A stretch of DNA of 12,052 bases from Syntrophomonadaceae bacterium. Its GTDB lineage: Bacteria > Bacillota > Syntrophomonadia > Syntrophomonadales > Syntrophomonadaceae. The notes under the pieces were generated by a model. It had not been told where the DNA came from, ran no database searches, and saw nothing but the letters and a program-made list of their open reading frames with translations. Below, piece after piece: positions 1 to 6,620 of this stretch. The position numbers were made by a program, and so were the translations under genes. The stretch is from positions 1 through 12,052 of the forward strand of contig JAQUGU010000033.1 of the NCBI GenBank assembly GCA_028683995.1, in the 5' to 3' direction. The stretch's first letter is position 1. Each line of letters starts with the position of its first letter.

Positions 1-22
1 GACTTATTGAAGGTGGTAATTA

Positions 23-1132
23 ATGTATAAAAAATCCATTTTGGCAGTTTTTTTAATAATGCTTTTATTGCTGGCGGGTTGTAATGTTTCACGTGAAACA
101 TCTGTAGAGGACAGGCAAATCCAGACAAAATCAGTCGTAAATAAGCCGGTTAGAAATGCTGAGCTAAAGCAAGCCAGTAACAAAGTGCTTGAACCGGCTC
201 AAAAAGCGCAGGAAAAGGTGGTTGAGTCTACCGATAATAAGCCAAAATCGGAGAAGCCTGTAGCAACTAAAAGCGACCCCGAAGAGACGGCTCAAGTCCA
301 CCTGCTGGTTACCCGTGACTACGGGGAGGCAATGATATTTAATCAATGGGTGCAGGTTCAAGAACAGCAGGATGCTTTAAGTCTGACTACCTCCTATCTG
401 GATGTCAAAACTTCCTATGGTGGTTCATTTGTCAATTCCATAAACGGCTTGGAATCGGGATATACCGGGAAAATAGGAAAACGGGAAAAATCTGATTGGT
501 TTTTATATTTTAATGGTCTCCTGGCGGGCAAAGGAGCAGGAGATATAAAAGTAAAAAGAGGAGATGTAGTATGGTGGGATTACCATGACTGGGGTTCATC
601 CACTTTTACTCCGGCCATGATTGGTGCCTTTCCCCATCCTTTTACCAACGGGGTGGTGCTGGCTTATTCGGCTTCAGCTCGAAATGCAGCCGACCTATTG
701 GCAACGGGCCTGGGCCGCCGGGGTATAGAAAAGGTGCAGCTGCAGAAAGTAAATGATGCCATACTAAATAAGCGACATTGCCCGGTTATAGTGTTGGGTT
801 TGCGCGGAGAAATAATAGCCATACCAGCTATACAGGCTTTAAACTCCAACCCGCAACGGACCGGTCTTTTTTGCAGTTTTACTGATTCTGGCTTCAAGTT
901 ACTGAATGCCGCCGTGCAGGAGGAGCAAATAGTTGAAGGTGGGGATTATGCCTGTATAGAGGCTACCGCAAGTGGTATGGGTGATACTAATCCATTATGG
1001 TTGGCAGTAGCAGAAGATGAAAGGGGTTTAGAGCGGGCAGTGAGCTATCTAAATCAGGGCAAGGTCAACCCCGATTGTGGCTGGGGAGTGGTGCTGGGGC
1101 CGCAAGGGCTTACCCCCCTCCCGCCGCGCTAA
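23..1132 (+). CDS. Lipoprotein with DUF4430 (transcobalamin-like) domain
   Basis: A 369-residue predicted surface lipoprotein. Residues 1-20 form a lipoprotein signal: KK near the start, a hydrophobic run, and a lipobox L17-A18-G19-C20, so C20 would be lipidated and the protein anchored to the outer face of the membrane. Residues 21-90 are a polar, K/E/Q-rich, low-complexity linker. Residues about 91-190 match the DUF4430 pattern: a beta-rich start, a central SING segment, W-F-L-Y-F-N-G, and a final G-D-V-V-W-W-D-Y ending near W190. Residues 195-369 form a second region that I recognise only loosely. DUF4430 resembles the C-terminal beta domain of transcobalamin and intrinsic factor, so a ligand such as a corrinoid is possible but unproven. 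The ribosome binding site is AAGGTGG before ATG 23. The next gene, 158 bases downstream, is an SLH surface protein. A parS site lies within codons 21-26. Confidence 0.8.
   Translation: MYKKSILAVFLIMLLLLAGCNVSRETSVEDRQIQTKSVVNKPVRNAELKQASNKVLEPAQKAQEKVVESTDNKPKSEKPVATKSDPEETAQVHLLVTRDYGEAMIFNQWVQVQEQQDALSLTTSYLDVKTSYGGSFVNSINGLESGYTGKIGKREKSDWFLYFNGLLAGKGAGDIKVKRGDVVWWDYHDWGSSTFTPAMIGAFPHPFTNGVVLAYSASARNAADLLATGLGRRGIEKVQLQKVNDAILNKRHCPVIVLGLRGEIIAIPAIQALNSNPQRTGLFCSFTDSGFKLLNAAVQEEQIVEGGDYACIEATASGMGDTNPLWLAVAEDERGLERAVSYLNQGKVNPDCGWGVVLGPQGLTPLPPR
85..100. promoter_or_regulatory. parS: parS centromere site (ParB/Spo0J binding)
   Basis: TGTTTCACGTGAAACA is a perfect 16-bp palindrome. It is identical to the chromosomal parS consensus (TGTTNCACGTGAAACA) known from Bacillus and conserved across bacteria. 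ParB loads here as a CTP-dependent clamp, spreads, and recruits SMC for origin segregation. The site lies inside the lipoprotein gene and encodes residues just after the lipidated cysteine, in the poorly constrained linker, where the codons could be adapted to the site. parS sites cluster around oriC, so the window is probably origin-proximal. No parA or parB gene is visible here. Confidence 0.92.
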
Positions 1133-1290
1133 AAACAGGTAAAAAAATTTCAGCGGACTCCGCTCCCTTAATAGCGACCGATAGGGAGCATCCGGGTGCC
1201 CTGTGGGTACGTCTAATTATACGAGCGAATGCATATTTATGACTTTTTACAGTAAAACCAAAATTAAAAATTCCATATGGAGGTTTAACC
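1133..1290 (+). other. Intergenic leader with three short hairpins
   Basis: The gap between the lipoprotein and the SLH gene holds no ORF with a ribosome binding site except the downstream start. It has three possible hairpins: AGCGG/CCGCT (1152-1164, loop ACT), GCTCCCT/AGGGAGC (1162-1168 with 1183-1189, overlapping and so exclusive with the first), and GTGCCC/GGGTAC (1196-1210, loop TGT, one G-U). None is followed by a T-run, so none is a clear terminator. This could be a structured leader or a processing region between two cotranscribed genes. I could not match it to a known riboswitch class. Confidence 0.35.
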
Positions 1291-2781
1291 ATGCTGTCAA
1301 ACTCAAAAAAGCTAACGGTATGTGTATTGCTATTTTTATTTATTTTATTTGCCCTTATGGTGCCAACAACTATGGCATCTTACTCTTCCGGGGAGGTCAG
1401 GATAGCTGCCGACAAATGTGCCCATTACCTGCAGCACTATCATCAGGCCGAGAAAATGAAAGAGTTCATAGGCTGGACTCCAGTAGCTTTACGTTCGGTA
1501 GACCAGGATTTTATGAATAGCCGGTGGCAGGGGGAAACGGCTATAAGCAGGCTGGAACTGGATATGAAAGCCAAAACCGTTTCAGATTTAGACATCACTA
1601 CCAGCCTGGCCCGGTACATAATTATTCTGAAGGCAGCGGGTAAAGACCCAACTGATTATGCCGGACAAAATCTCTTGTCCGGGCTTTCTCAAAGTCAACT
1701 GCCCTCGGGAAAATTTCCGGACAGTATCAAAAGTGGCGGTGATGAACTGGTAAACGCCCATATTTGGTCAATGATTGCCCTGGCTACTGCCGGTGACAGT
1801 CAGTGGGACCGGGATAAGGCGGTTAACTGGCTTAAGCTGCAGCAGCATAATGATGGCGGTTTCCATTTTATAACCGGAAATACAGATTCGGATGTTGATG
1901 TTAGCAGTGCAGCTATTATTGCCCTGGTTCTGAGCGGTGAAAAGAAAGATTCACCGGCAGTAGCGAAAGCCATTAATTATTTGCGTTATGAACAAATGCC
2001 CGGAGGTGGTTTCGCCAGCTGGCAGACCGAAAATCTGGAATCAGCTGCTATGGTTATGCAGGCTCTGATAGTGGCAGGGATTGACCCTGACAGTGCACCC
2101 TGGTCCAAGAACGGTAAAAAACTAATAGACATTATAATGGCTTATCAGGTTGAGGATGGGTCTTTTCCCCATATAAAGGGAGGAAAGGGAAATCTCATGT
2201 CCAGTGAGCAGGCACTTATGGCACTGGGCGATTATATGCAGGGGAAAAGCGTATATCAGAGAATGGTGCAAGCAACTGCTCCCACCGGCTTTAGCGATGT
2301 AAAAGCAAATGACCCGGCATATGCAGCGGTGATGAAACTGGTAGATAGGGGAGTAATGACAGGTTATCCGGATAAAAGCTTCCGCCCGACAGCGGCTATC
2401 AGCCGGGCGGAATTTGCCCAGGCACTTTTCCTGGCTCAAGGGGGAGAAAGGCAACCTTTGCCAGGTGATGAAAGGTTTGTCGATATAGATGATTCGCACT
2501 GGGCCCGTACGTCAATTGCCTATTGTGCGACAATGAAATGGATGCAGGGCACAGATAGTTCTCATTTTACACCTGACCAGAAACTTACTGGCGCCCAGCT
2601 ATTGGCGGTTATAGTAAAGATAATGGGTTTACCGGTAAATGAGCGGCAGAAAGGTGAAGCCTGGTACCAGCCCTATGTAGCTGCAGGCAGTAATAATAGT
2701 CTTCTTTACCCGGGCTTTAAGGCTGACCGTAATGCTACCCGGGGACAGTGTGCCATAATGCTGGATAAGGTTTTCCCGTAA
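1291..2781 (+). CDS. S-layer homology protein with alpha/alpha-barrel (prenyltransferase-like) repeats
   Basis: A 496-residue predicted exported surface protein. A signal peptide spans about residues 1-29, with likely cleavage after T-M-A29. Residues about 40-320 contain helical repeats, each ending in a glycine-rich turn with an aromatic residue: S-G-K-F near 142, D188-G-G-F, G238-G-G-F and D289-G-S-F. This is the pattern of the alpha6/alpha6 barrel shared by prenyltransferases, terpene cyclases and the cobalamin-binding domain of intrinsic factor. Three SLH repeats follow, starting near residues 332 (G-F-S-D), 396 (F-V-D-I) and 456, and run to the end. They should bind pyruvylated secondary wall polymer. 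There are no obvious cyclase catalytic DDxD or transferase zinc residues, so ligand binding is likelier than catalysis. GGAGG lies 7 bases before ATG 1291. It probably acts with the upstream DUF4430 lipoprotein at the cell surface. Confidence 0.85.
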   Translation: MLSNSKKLTVCVLLFLFILFALMVPTTMASYSSGEVRIAADKCAHYLQHYHQAEKMKEFIGWTPVALRSVDQDFMNSRWQGETAISRLELDMKAKTVSDLDITTSLARYIIILKAAGKDPTDYAGQNLLSGLSQSQLPSGKFPDSIKSGGDELVNAHIWSMIALATAGDSQWDRDKAVNWLKLQQHNDGGFHFITGNTDSDVDVSSAAIIALVLSGEKKDSPAVAKAINYLRYEQMPGGGFASWQTENLESAAMVMQALIVAGIDPDSAPWSKNGKKLIDIIMAYQVEDGSFPHIKGGKGNLMSSEQALMALGDYMQGKSVYQRMVQATAPTGFSDVKANDPAYAAVMKLVDRGVMTGYPDKSFRPTAAISRAEFAQALFLAQGGERQPLPGDERFVDIDDSHWARTSIAYCATMKWMQGTDSSHFTPDQKLTGAQLLAVIVKIMGLPVNERQKGEAWYQPYVAAGSNNSLLYPGFKADRNATRGQCAIMLDKVFP

Positions 2782-2809
2782 ACATTACATTATAAAAATA
2801 ACCCGGCTG

Positions 2810-2857
2810 GATAAGGGTTTCTTGACCAACTATGGTGAAGAAATCCTTATCATTTTT
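2810..2857 (+). terminator. Intrinsic terminator after the SLH gene
   Basis: A 14-bp stem (GATAAGGGTTTCTT at 2810-2823 with AAGAAATCCTTATC at 2838-2851, one G-U pair) encloses a 14-base loop that can itself pair ACCA/TGGT. ATTTTTA follows the stem. It lies 29 bases after the SLH stop codon and should end the lipoprotein/SLH transcript. Confidence 0.85.
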
Positions 2858-3030
2858 ATGTTAGGCAGCGGTATTCTTTTTCCTGTTCCCAAAATAAAAT
2901 GGTTCCACTGCAAAAAGTCCTAAATATGCATATGGCTGAATAATTAGACGCGGAAACCGCGGAGTCATTAGGGAACTACGCGGTTTTATTTAGGGCTAAA
3001 ATGAAGAGAAATACGGAGTATTTCAACGAT

Positions 3031-3066
3031 AATTCAAATTTAAGAATTAAGAATTCAAAATTAAAA
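3031..3066. repeat. Low-complexity AAGAATT/AATTCAAA repeat
   Basis: A G-poor, AT-rich stretch built from reiterated units AATTCAAA, TTAAGAATT and AAGAATTC. Such slippage-prone tracts occur in intergenic regions of many Clostridia. No coding function is seen. Confidence 0.55.
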
Positions 3067-3254
3067 TACTATCTCTTTTAACCGCGTATTTACTAATATG
3101 CAATCGGATTAGGGTTTTTGCAGTAGAACCCTTCATGCCTGCAAGGCACAACCAAAAATTCCCAAACCTTGACAAAGGGTGCTGCTTTGCTTGAAAGAAA
3201 GCTCTGTTATATACTGTATTAGATAAATAGACGCACCCTGCGGTACAACTTATG

Positions 3255-3296
3255 TTCCCGGTATCTGGTCAAAAATTGATGCCAGGTACGGGGGAA
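3255..3296 (+). promoter_or_regulatory. Leader hairpin upstream of the PBP gene
   Basis: TTCCC(3255-3259)-G-GTATCTGG(3261-3268) pairs with CCAGGTAC(3282-3289)-GG-GGGAA(3292-3296). This gives 13 pairs with one G-U and a small internal loop. No T-run follows, so it is not a terminator. Its 3' arm contains the GGGGGAA that could serve as ribosome binding site for the short ORF at 3299, so folding would hide that site. Translational control is an inference. Confidence 0.4.
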
Positions 3297-3298
3297 TT

Positions 3299-3358
3299 AT
3301 GAATACTAGTGCTTTAGCGTCAATTATTAATCAAGTGGGAAGGGAAGCATTATGTTAA
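3299..3358 (+). CDS. Possible 19-residue leader ORF overlapping the PBP start
   Basis: ATG at 3299 is preceded by GGGGGA (3290-3295) and opens 19 codons that end at TAA 3356-3358, 7 bases past the PBP start codon at 3352. The overlap arrangement is typical of translational coupling. The peptide has no recognisable features: it starts M-N-T-S and ends A-L-C. The ribosome binding site is very close to the ATG and part of it sits in a hairpin. It may be chance, since short ORFs are common. Confidence 0.25.
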   Translation: MNTSALASIINQVGREALC

Positions 3359-5403
3359 AGTTTTTTAGAACCCTGGGTATATTGCTGACCGGGTTAATTT
3401 TATTTGTGCTTTTTTTTATACTGGGGGCATCCTTAACCCAGACCATGCCCAGAGTACTGCTGGTAGCTACCGGAGTCAATCAGTGGGAGTACCAGCCCCG
3501 GGAACAAAGTGTTCTATATTACAGCGATGGGCAGGAAATGACGCGGCTGGGGTATAAAAGAATATATAGCGAAAACTTTCCTGATTTTATGAAAAAGGCA
3601 GTAGTGGCGGTGGAAGACCGCCGTTTTTACGAGCATAACGGCCTGGATACACGGGGAATTGGCAGAGCCATTTGGAATAATCTTCGTGCCGGCAGCAGGG
3701 TTGAGGGGGGCAGTACCATAACCCAGCAGCTTGCTCGTACTATATTTCTAAATCAGGAGAAGACCTATACTCGAAAAGTTAAAGAAGTTCTAATTGCAGT
3801 AGCTATCGAAGAAAAATACGGCAAGGATGCTATCCTGAACATGTACTTGAATGAAATTTACATGGGGAGGGGGTGTTCAGGCATACCATGCGCGGCCCGT
3901 TCTTATTTTGGTAAGGACGTGGGGCAGCTTAACCAAGCAGAAATGACCATGTTGGCAGGTATAATACAGGCCCCCGAGGCCTATGCGCCGGAGCGGAATT
4001 TTGAAGGTTTGAAAGCCAGGCAGGCTACGGTTATCAATGTCCTGGTGGATCAGGGTATACTTGATGCCAACGAAGCCCCGCCCATTAAGGAGCAGCCCTT
4101 ATATATTAAATCATTTACTCCAGATAGCAGCAGACATCCTTATCTGGCTGGTTATATAAGTGCCGGGGTGGAGAATATGCTGGGCTCCAAGAGCCTTTAC
4201 CAGGCCGGGTTAAAGATTTATACTACCATTGACAGCCGAATGCAGAATGCAGCTGAGAAAACGGTGCAAAACCATGCCCGTTCTCTGGGCTACCGGGGTA
4301 TAAATGCTCGGGATATTGCACTGGTTTCTATAGATCCTGCTACTGGCGGCATCAAAGCTATGGTGGGAGGAGCAGATTTCTCCAGAAACCAGCTTAATAT
4401 GGCTGTTTTACCCCGTCAACCGGGCTCAGCCATCAAGCCCCTGTATTATGCTGCAGCTATGGATAAGGGGATTATTGATCCTGACTCCATTGTAAATAAC
4501 AAACCCCGTGACTTCGGTAATTATATCCCGAAGAACATGGGCTGGGCACCGGAAAAGGTAAACATCAGGACTGCCCTGGTAAAATCCTATAACGTTGCCT
4601 CGGTTGAGGTATTAAACCAGCTGGGGGTTAATGAGGCCTACACTTACCTGCAAAGATGGGGTGTTACTACCCTGCAGGAAGAAGATAAAAATCTGGCTTT
4701 GGCTCTGGGGGGGATGAATAAAGGGATATCGCCCTTGCAGATGGCAGCCGCTTTTGCTGCTTTCCCGGAACGGGGTAAGTACCGGGAATATTACTGTATT
4801 GAGCGGATTGAAGATGCCAACGGCAGGGTTATCTATACCAACCGTACTAATTCCTGGCAGGTTATCAGCCGTTATACGGCAGAACAGATGGATAGCATTC
4901 AAAAAGATGTGGTCAGAATTGGAACAGGCACACAAGCGGCTATAGCTATCAGCAGTGGCGGCAAAACCGGGACTACTACTGACAACCGTGACCTTTGGTA
5001 TGTTGGTTATACCCGGGAACTATCGACTGCTGTATGGGCCGGCAACAGTGACGGTACGGTGGTTAAAGGTTATGGTACCTACGGGGGAAGCGTTTCTGCT
5101 CCTATCTGGCGTGATTATATGAATACCCTGTACTACAGCCAGGTTTTCTATGAAAAACCAGCACCAGTGGAAGAACCGGTAGAGGAGGAACCTTCCGAAG
5201 ATGAAGGCGAAGCAACTACTCCGGAGGAGGAGTTACCTGGTGGTGAAGCAGAAACCCCACCTGGTAATGATGAACTCGACAACGGGGGAGAGGTATTACC
5301 ACCACCCGGGCCTGGTGGTGAGCAAAATCCAGTAATACCAGAGAATACGGAAACTAATAACAGAGATAAGAAGGATACCAGGCTACCTGATTTGCCTCAG
5401 TAA
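3352..5403 (+). CDS. Class A penicillin-binding protein (PBP1A family)
   Basis: A 683-residue bifunctional peptidoglycan synthase. It polymerises lipid II into glycan strands and crosslinks the stem peptides outside the membrane. A single transmembrane anchor spans residues about 8-30. The glycosyltransferase 51 domain follows, with the E88-D-R-R-F-Y-E-H motif (E88 is the catalytic glutamate), G-G-S-T-I-T-Q-Q, and the K-x-x-I-L-x-x-Y-L-N-E-I motif. The transpeptidase domain has S359-A-I-K362 (acylated serine), S412-Y-N414 and K538-T-G540, so all catalytic motifs are intact. Residues about 600-683 are a Pro/Glu/Gly-rich, acidic, probably disordered extracellular tail. GGGAAGGG lies 8 bases before ATG 3352. 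It probably shares a transcript with the radical SAM gene 36 bases downstream. The length is normal for firmicute PBP1A proteins without extra C-terminal domains. Confidence 0.95.
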   Translation: MLKFFRTLGILLTGLILFVLFFILGASLTQTMPRVLLVATGVNQWEYQPREQSVLYYSDGQEMTRLGYKRIYSENFPDFMKKAVVAVEDRRFYEHNGLDTRGIGRAIWNNLRAGSRVEGGSTITQQLARTIFLNQEKTYTRKVKEVLIAVAIEEKYGKDAILNMYLNEIYMGRGCSGIPCAARSYFGKDVGQLNQAEMTMLAGIIQAPEAYAPERNFEGLKARQATVINVLVDQGILDANEAPPIKEQPLYIKSFTPDSSRHPYLAGYISAGVENMLGSKSLYQAGLKIYTTIDSRMQNAAEKTVQNHARSLGYRGINARDIALVSIDPATGGIKAMVGGADFSRNQLNMAVLPRQPGSAIKPLYYAAAMDKGIIDPDSIVNNKPRDFGNYIPKNMGWAPEKVNIRTALVKSYNVASVEVLNQLGVNEAYTYLQRWGVTTLQEEDKNLALALGGMNKGISPLQMAAAFAAFPERGKYREYYCIERIEDANGRVIYTNRTNSWQVISRYTAEQMDSIQKDVVRIGTGTQAAIAISSGGKTGTTTDNRDLWYVGYTRELSTAVWAGNSDGTVVKGYGTYGGSVSAPIWRDYMNTLYYSQVFYEKPAPVEEPVEEEPSEDEGEATTPEEELPGGEAETPPGNDELDNGGEVLPPPGPGGEQNPVIPENTETNNRDKKDTRLPDLPQ

Positions 5404-5439
5404 TTCAGGTAAGCAACTGGTGGGGATGGGGGTTTTAAA

Positions 5440-6318
5440 ATGAGATACGAAGGTAATATATTTCGGCCATTTAGTGAGGCCAAAAGTTATCTGCTGCAGT
5501 GTACTATTGGTTGTTCCCATAACCAGTGTACTTTCTGTGGGATGTATAAGGACAAGAAGTACCGGATACGCAGCCTGGAGGAAATAAAAACTGATATCGC
5601 CATGGCAAAAAATTATTATAACGACCTGGAAAAAGTATTTCTGTGCGATGGTGATGCTATTGCCATTGATACCGATATCCTGCTGGAAATATTGGATGAA
5701 CTATATCGCACATTTCCATCTTTGCGCCATGTCGGTAGTTATGTAGGCCCCAGAAGCACTCTGAATAAATCTATGTCAGAATTAACGGCATTGCGGGCGG
5801 CGGGCTTAACCAAGGCTTATCTTGGGGTGGAGACTGGAGATGACCGCTTGTTAAAGGAGGTTAAAAAGGGAGTATCTTACCAGGAAATGCTGCAGGCAGG
5901 ACAAAATCTGGTTAATGCCGGTATAAACCTGTCAGCTATGGTTTTACTGGGACTGGCAGGGCCAGGAGAGCGTTCCCGGGAACATGCCCTGGCTACGGCC
6001 GAGATAATAAATAATATGAAACCTCAATACCTGGCCGCATTAACGGTTACTCCAGTTCCCAACACCGTTTTACACCGGCAGGTGCTGGCAGGGGAATTTA
6101 AAATTCTGGATGCCTTTGAAACCCTGGAAGAAATGAAATGGATATTTGAGAATATTACTATTGACGGGCTTAAATTTGTAGGTGCTCATGCTTCAAACTA
6201 CCTGCCTGTAAGTGGTACCCTGCAAAAAGACCGGCAAAAAATGCTTGATATGGTGAACAAAGTATTAGAAAGCCAGGATAAGAGATATTTAAGAAGCGAA
6301 AATATGAGGGGATTATAA
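5440..6318 (+). CDS. Radical SAM protein (COG1032-like)
   Basis: A 292-residue cytoplasmic radical SAM enzyme. The cluster motif is C25-x4-C30-x2-C33 followed by G-M-Y, rather than the textbook CX3CX2C. To my recollection this CSHN-x-CTFC form is typical of a widespread, uncharacterised bacterial family. Further motifs fit the partial TIM barrel: F-L-C-D-G-D-A at about 67-73, G-V-E-T-G-D-D near 130 (SAM-contacting strand), and L-L-G-L-A-G-P-G near 170. There is no extra C-terminal cluster (SPASM-type) and no B12-binding domain. Substrate and product are unknown. It follows the PBP by 36 bases with a G-rich but poor ribosome binding site, so it may be cotranscribed and coupled. The stop codon overlaps a small gene on the opposite strand. 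Confidence 0.85.
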   Translation: MRYEGNIFRPFSEAKSYLLQCTIGCSHNQCTFCGMYKDKKYRIRSLEEIKTDIAMAKNYYNDLEKVFLCDGDAIAIDTDILLEILDELYRTFPSLRHVGSYVGPRSTLNKSMSELTALRAAGLTKAYLGVETGDDRLLKEVKKGVSYQEMLQAGQNLVNAGINLSAMVLLGLAGPGERSREHALATAEIINNMKPQYLAALTVTPVPNTVLHRQVLAGEFKILDAFETLEEMKWIFENITIDGLKFVGAHASNYLPVSGTLQKDRQKMLDMVNKVLESQDKRYLRSENMRGL

Positions 6319-6429
6319 TTTATCCCACCAGTGAAATCCATTGAAAAGGAAAACACCTATAATCGTGGCTACTAATCCTATGCCCAGACATAAGCCCAGT
6401 ATTAGCACAAAAATGGTACCGGCATCCAT
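6313..6429 (-). CDS. Small single-pass membrane protein (38 residues)
   Basis: A short gene of unknown family on the minus strand. ATG at 6429-6427 is preceded by a strong Shine-Dalgarno, GAGGTGAT (complement of 6433-6440), three bases before the start codon. The product begins M-D-A-G. It has one long hydrophobic segment at about residues 5-31, rich in I/L/V/G, and ends with an aromatic/polar tail F-H-W-W-D-K-L. It should sit in the membrane as a single helix. The stop TAA (6315-6313) lies 6 bases inside the end of the convergent radical SAM gene. A possible extended -10 promoter and a palindrome lie upstream. Ribosome binding site, hydrophobic composition and clean boundaries together make it likely real. 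The function is unknown; a regulator or subunit of a membrane complex is possible. Confidence 0.65.
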   Translation of the reverse strand: MDAGTIFVLILGLCLGIGLVATIIGVFLFNGFHWWDKL

Positions 6430-6440
6430 TGTATCACCTC

Positions 6441-6455
6441 AAGAGTACTACTCTT
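6441..6455. repeat. Perfect palindrome AAGAGTA-C-TACTCTT, operator-like
   Basis: Seven-base arms flank a single central C. The palindrome is directly adjacent to the Shine-Dalgarno of the minus-strand small gene. It could be an operator for a dimeric repressor, or a short RNA hairpin just 5' of the ribosome binding site. A direct repeat ATCATGT (6467-6473 and 6475-6481) lies just upstream on the same transcript. Confidence 0.4.
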
Positions 6456-6531
6456 ATCTTAATAATATCATGTTATCATGTATTTTCCTGTGAAGCTAAT
6501 CTTTTTACATATTTATATGCAGGTTCAGGTT

Positions 6532-6540
6532 ATTATAACA
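6532..6540 (-). promoter_or_regulatory. Possible extended -10 promoter for the small membrane gene
   Basis: Read on the minus strand, TGTTATAAT is a perfect -10 hexamer preceded by TGN, an extended -10. No good -35 is seen 16-18 bases upstream. It would give a leader of about 95 bases before ATG 6429. Confidence 0.35.
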
Positions 6541-6620
6541 ATTATTAGTCTACAGGTCTGGCCTTTCTGTCAACTTATCATCTCTACTTGCTTAATATAG
6601 AGCAAGGAGAGGTGAATAAT

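Larger units (their letters stand above)
2858..3351. other. 494-base intergenic region with hairpins and AT-rich repeats
   Basis: No convincing gene was seen on either strand beyond the short leader ORF listed separately. In order, it holds: exclusive hairpins around CGCGG/CCGCG (2949-2961) and AAACCGCG/CGCGGTTT (2954-2961 with 2979-2986); a perfect 7-bp hairpin GAAATAC/GTATTTC with loop GGA (3008-3024); AT-rich AAGAATT/AATTCAAA reiterations (3031-3066); and AACCGCGTA (3080-3088), an inverted copy of TACGCGGTT at 2977-2985. The promoter for the PBP operon is probably here. TATACT at 3210-3215 is a fair -10 with a poor -35 (TTGCTT, 17-base spacer). TTGACA at 3169-3174 has no -10 at a proper distance. 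Confidence 0.5.

Noticed and set aside
1133..1290. Cobalamin or other known riboswitch upstream of the SLH gene
   Set aside because: The hairpins are short and I find no B12-box (GCCACTG-like) or other core motif that I can recall for TPP, SAM, glycine, c-di-GMP or Moco classes.
1203..1520. 105-codon ORF starting with GTG before the SLH gene
   Set aside because: It has no ribosome binding site, overlaps the SLH gene in another frame, and its residues look like an out-of-frame translation.
2122..2499. 125-codon minus-strand ORF
   Set aside because: It lies wholly opposite the SLH gene; it is rich in Cys/His/Arg with no domain pattern and no Shine-Dalgarno, as expected for a shadow frame.
3001..3081. 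26-codon ORF starting ATG 3001
   Set aside because: Half of it is the low-complexity AT repeat and the upstream AGGG is weak; chance is the simplest explanation.
3169..3174. Perfect -35 box TTGACA upstream of the PBP
   Set aside because: No acceptable -10 lies 16-18 bases downstream; the nearest, TATACT, is 35 bases away.
6588..6620. Upstream ATG for the subtilisin gene
   Set aside because: ATG 6621 has a strong AAGGAGAGGTG at the right distance, and that Shine-Dalgarno lies within the extended reading frame.
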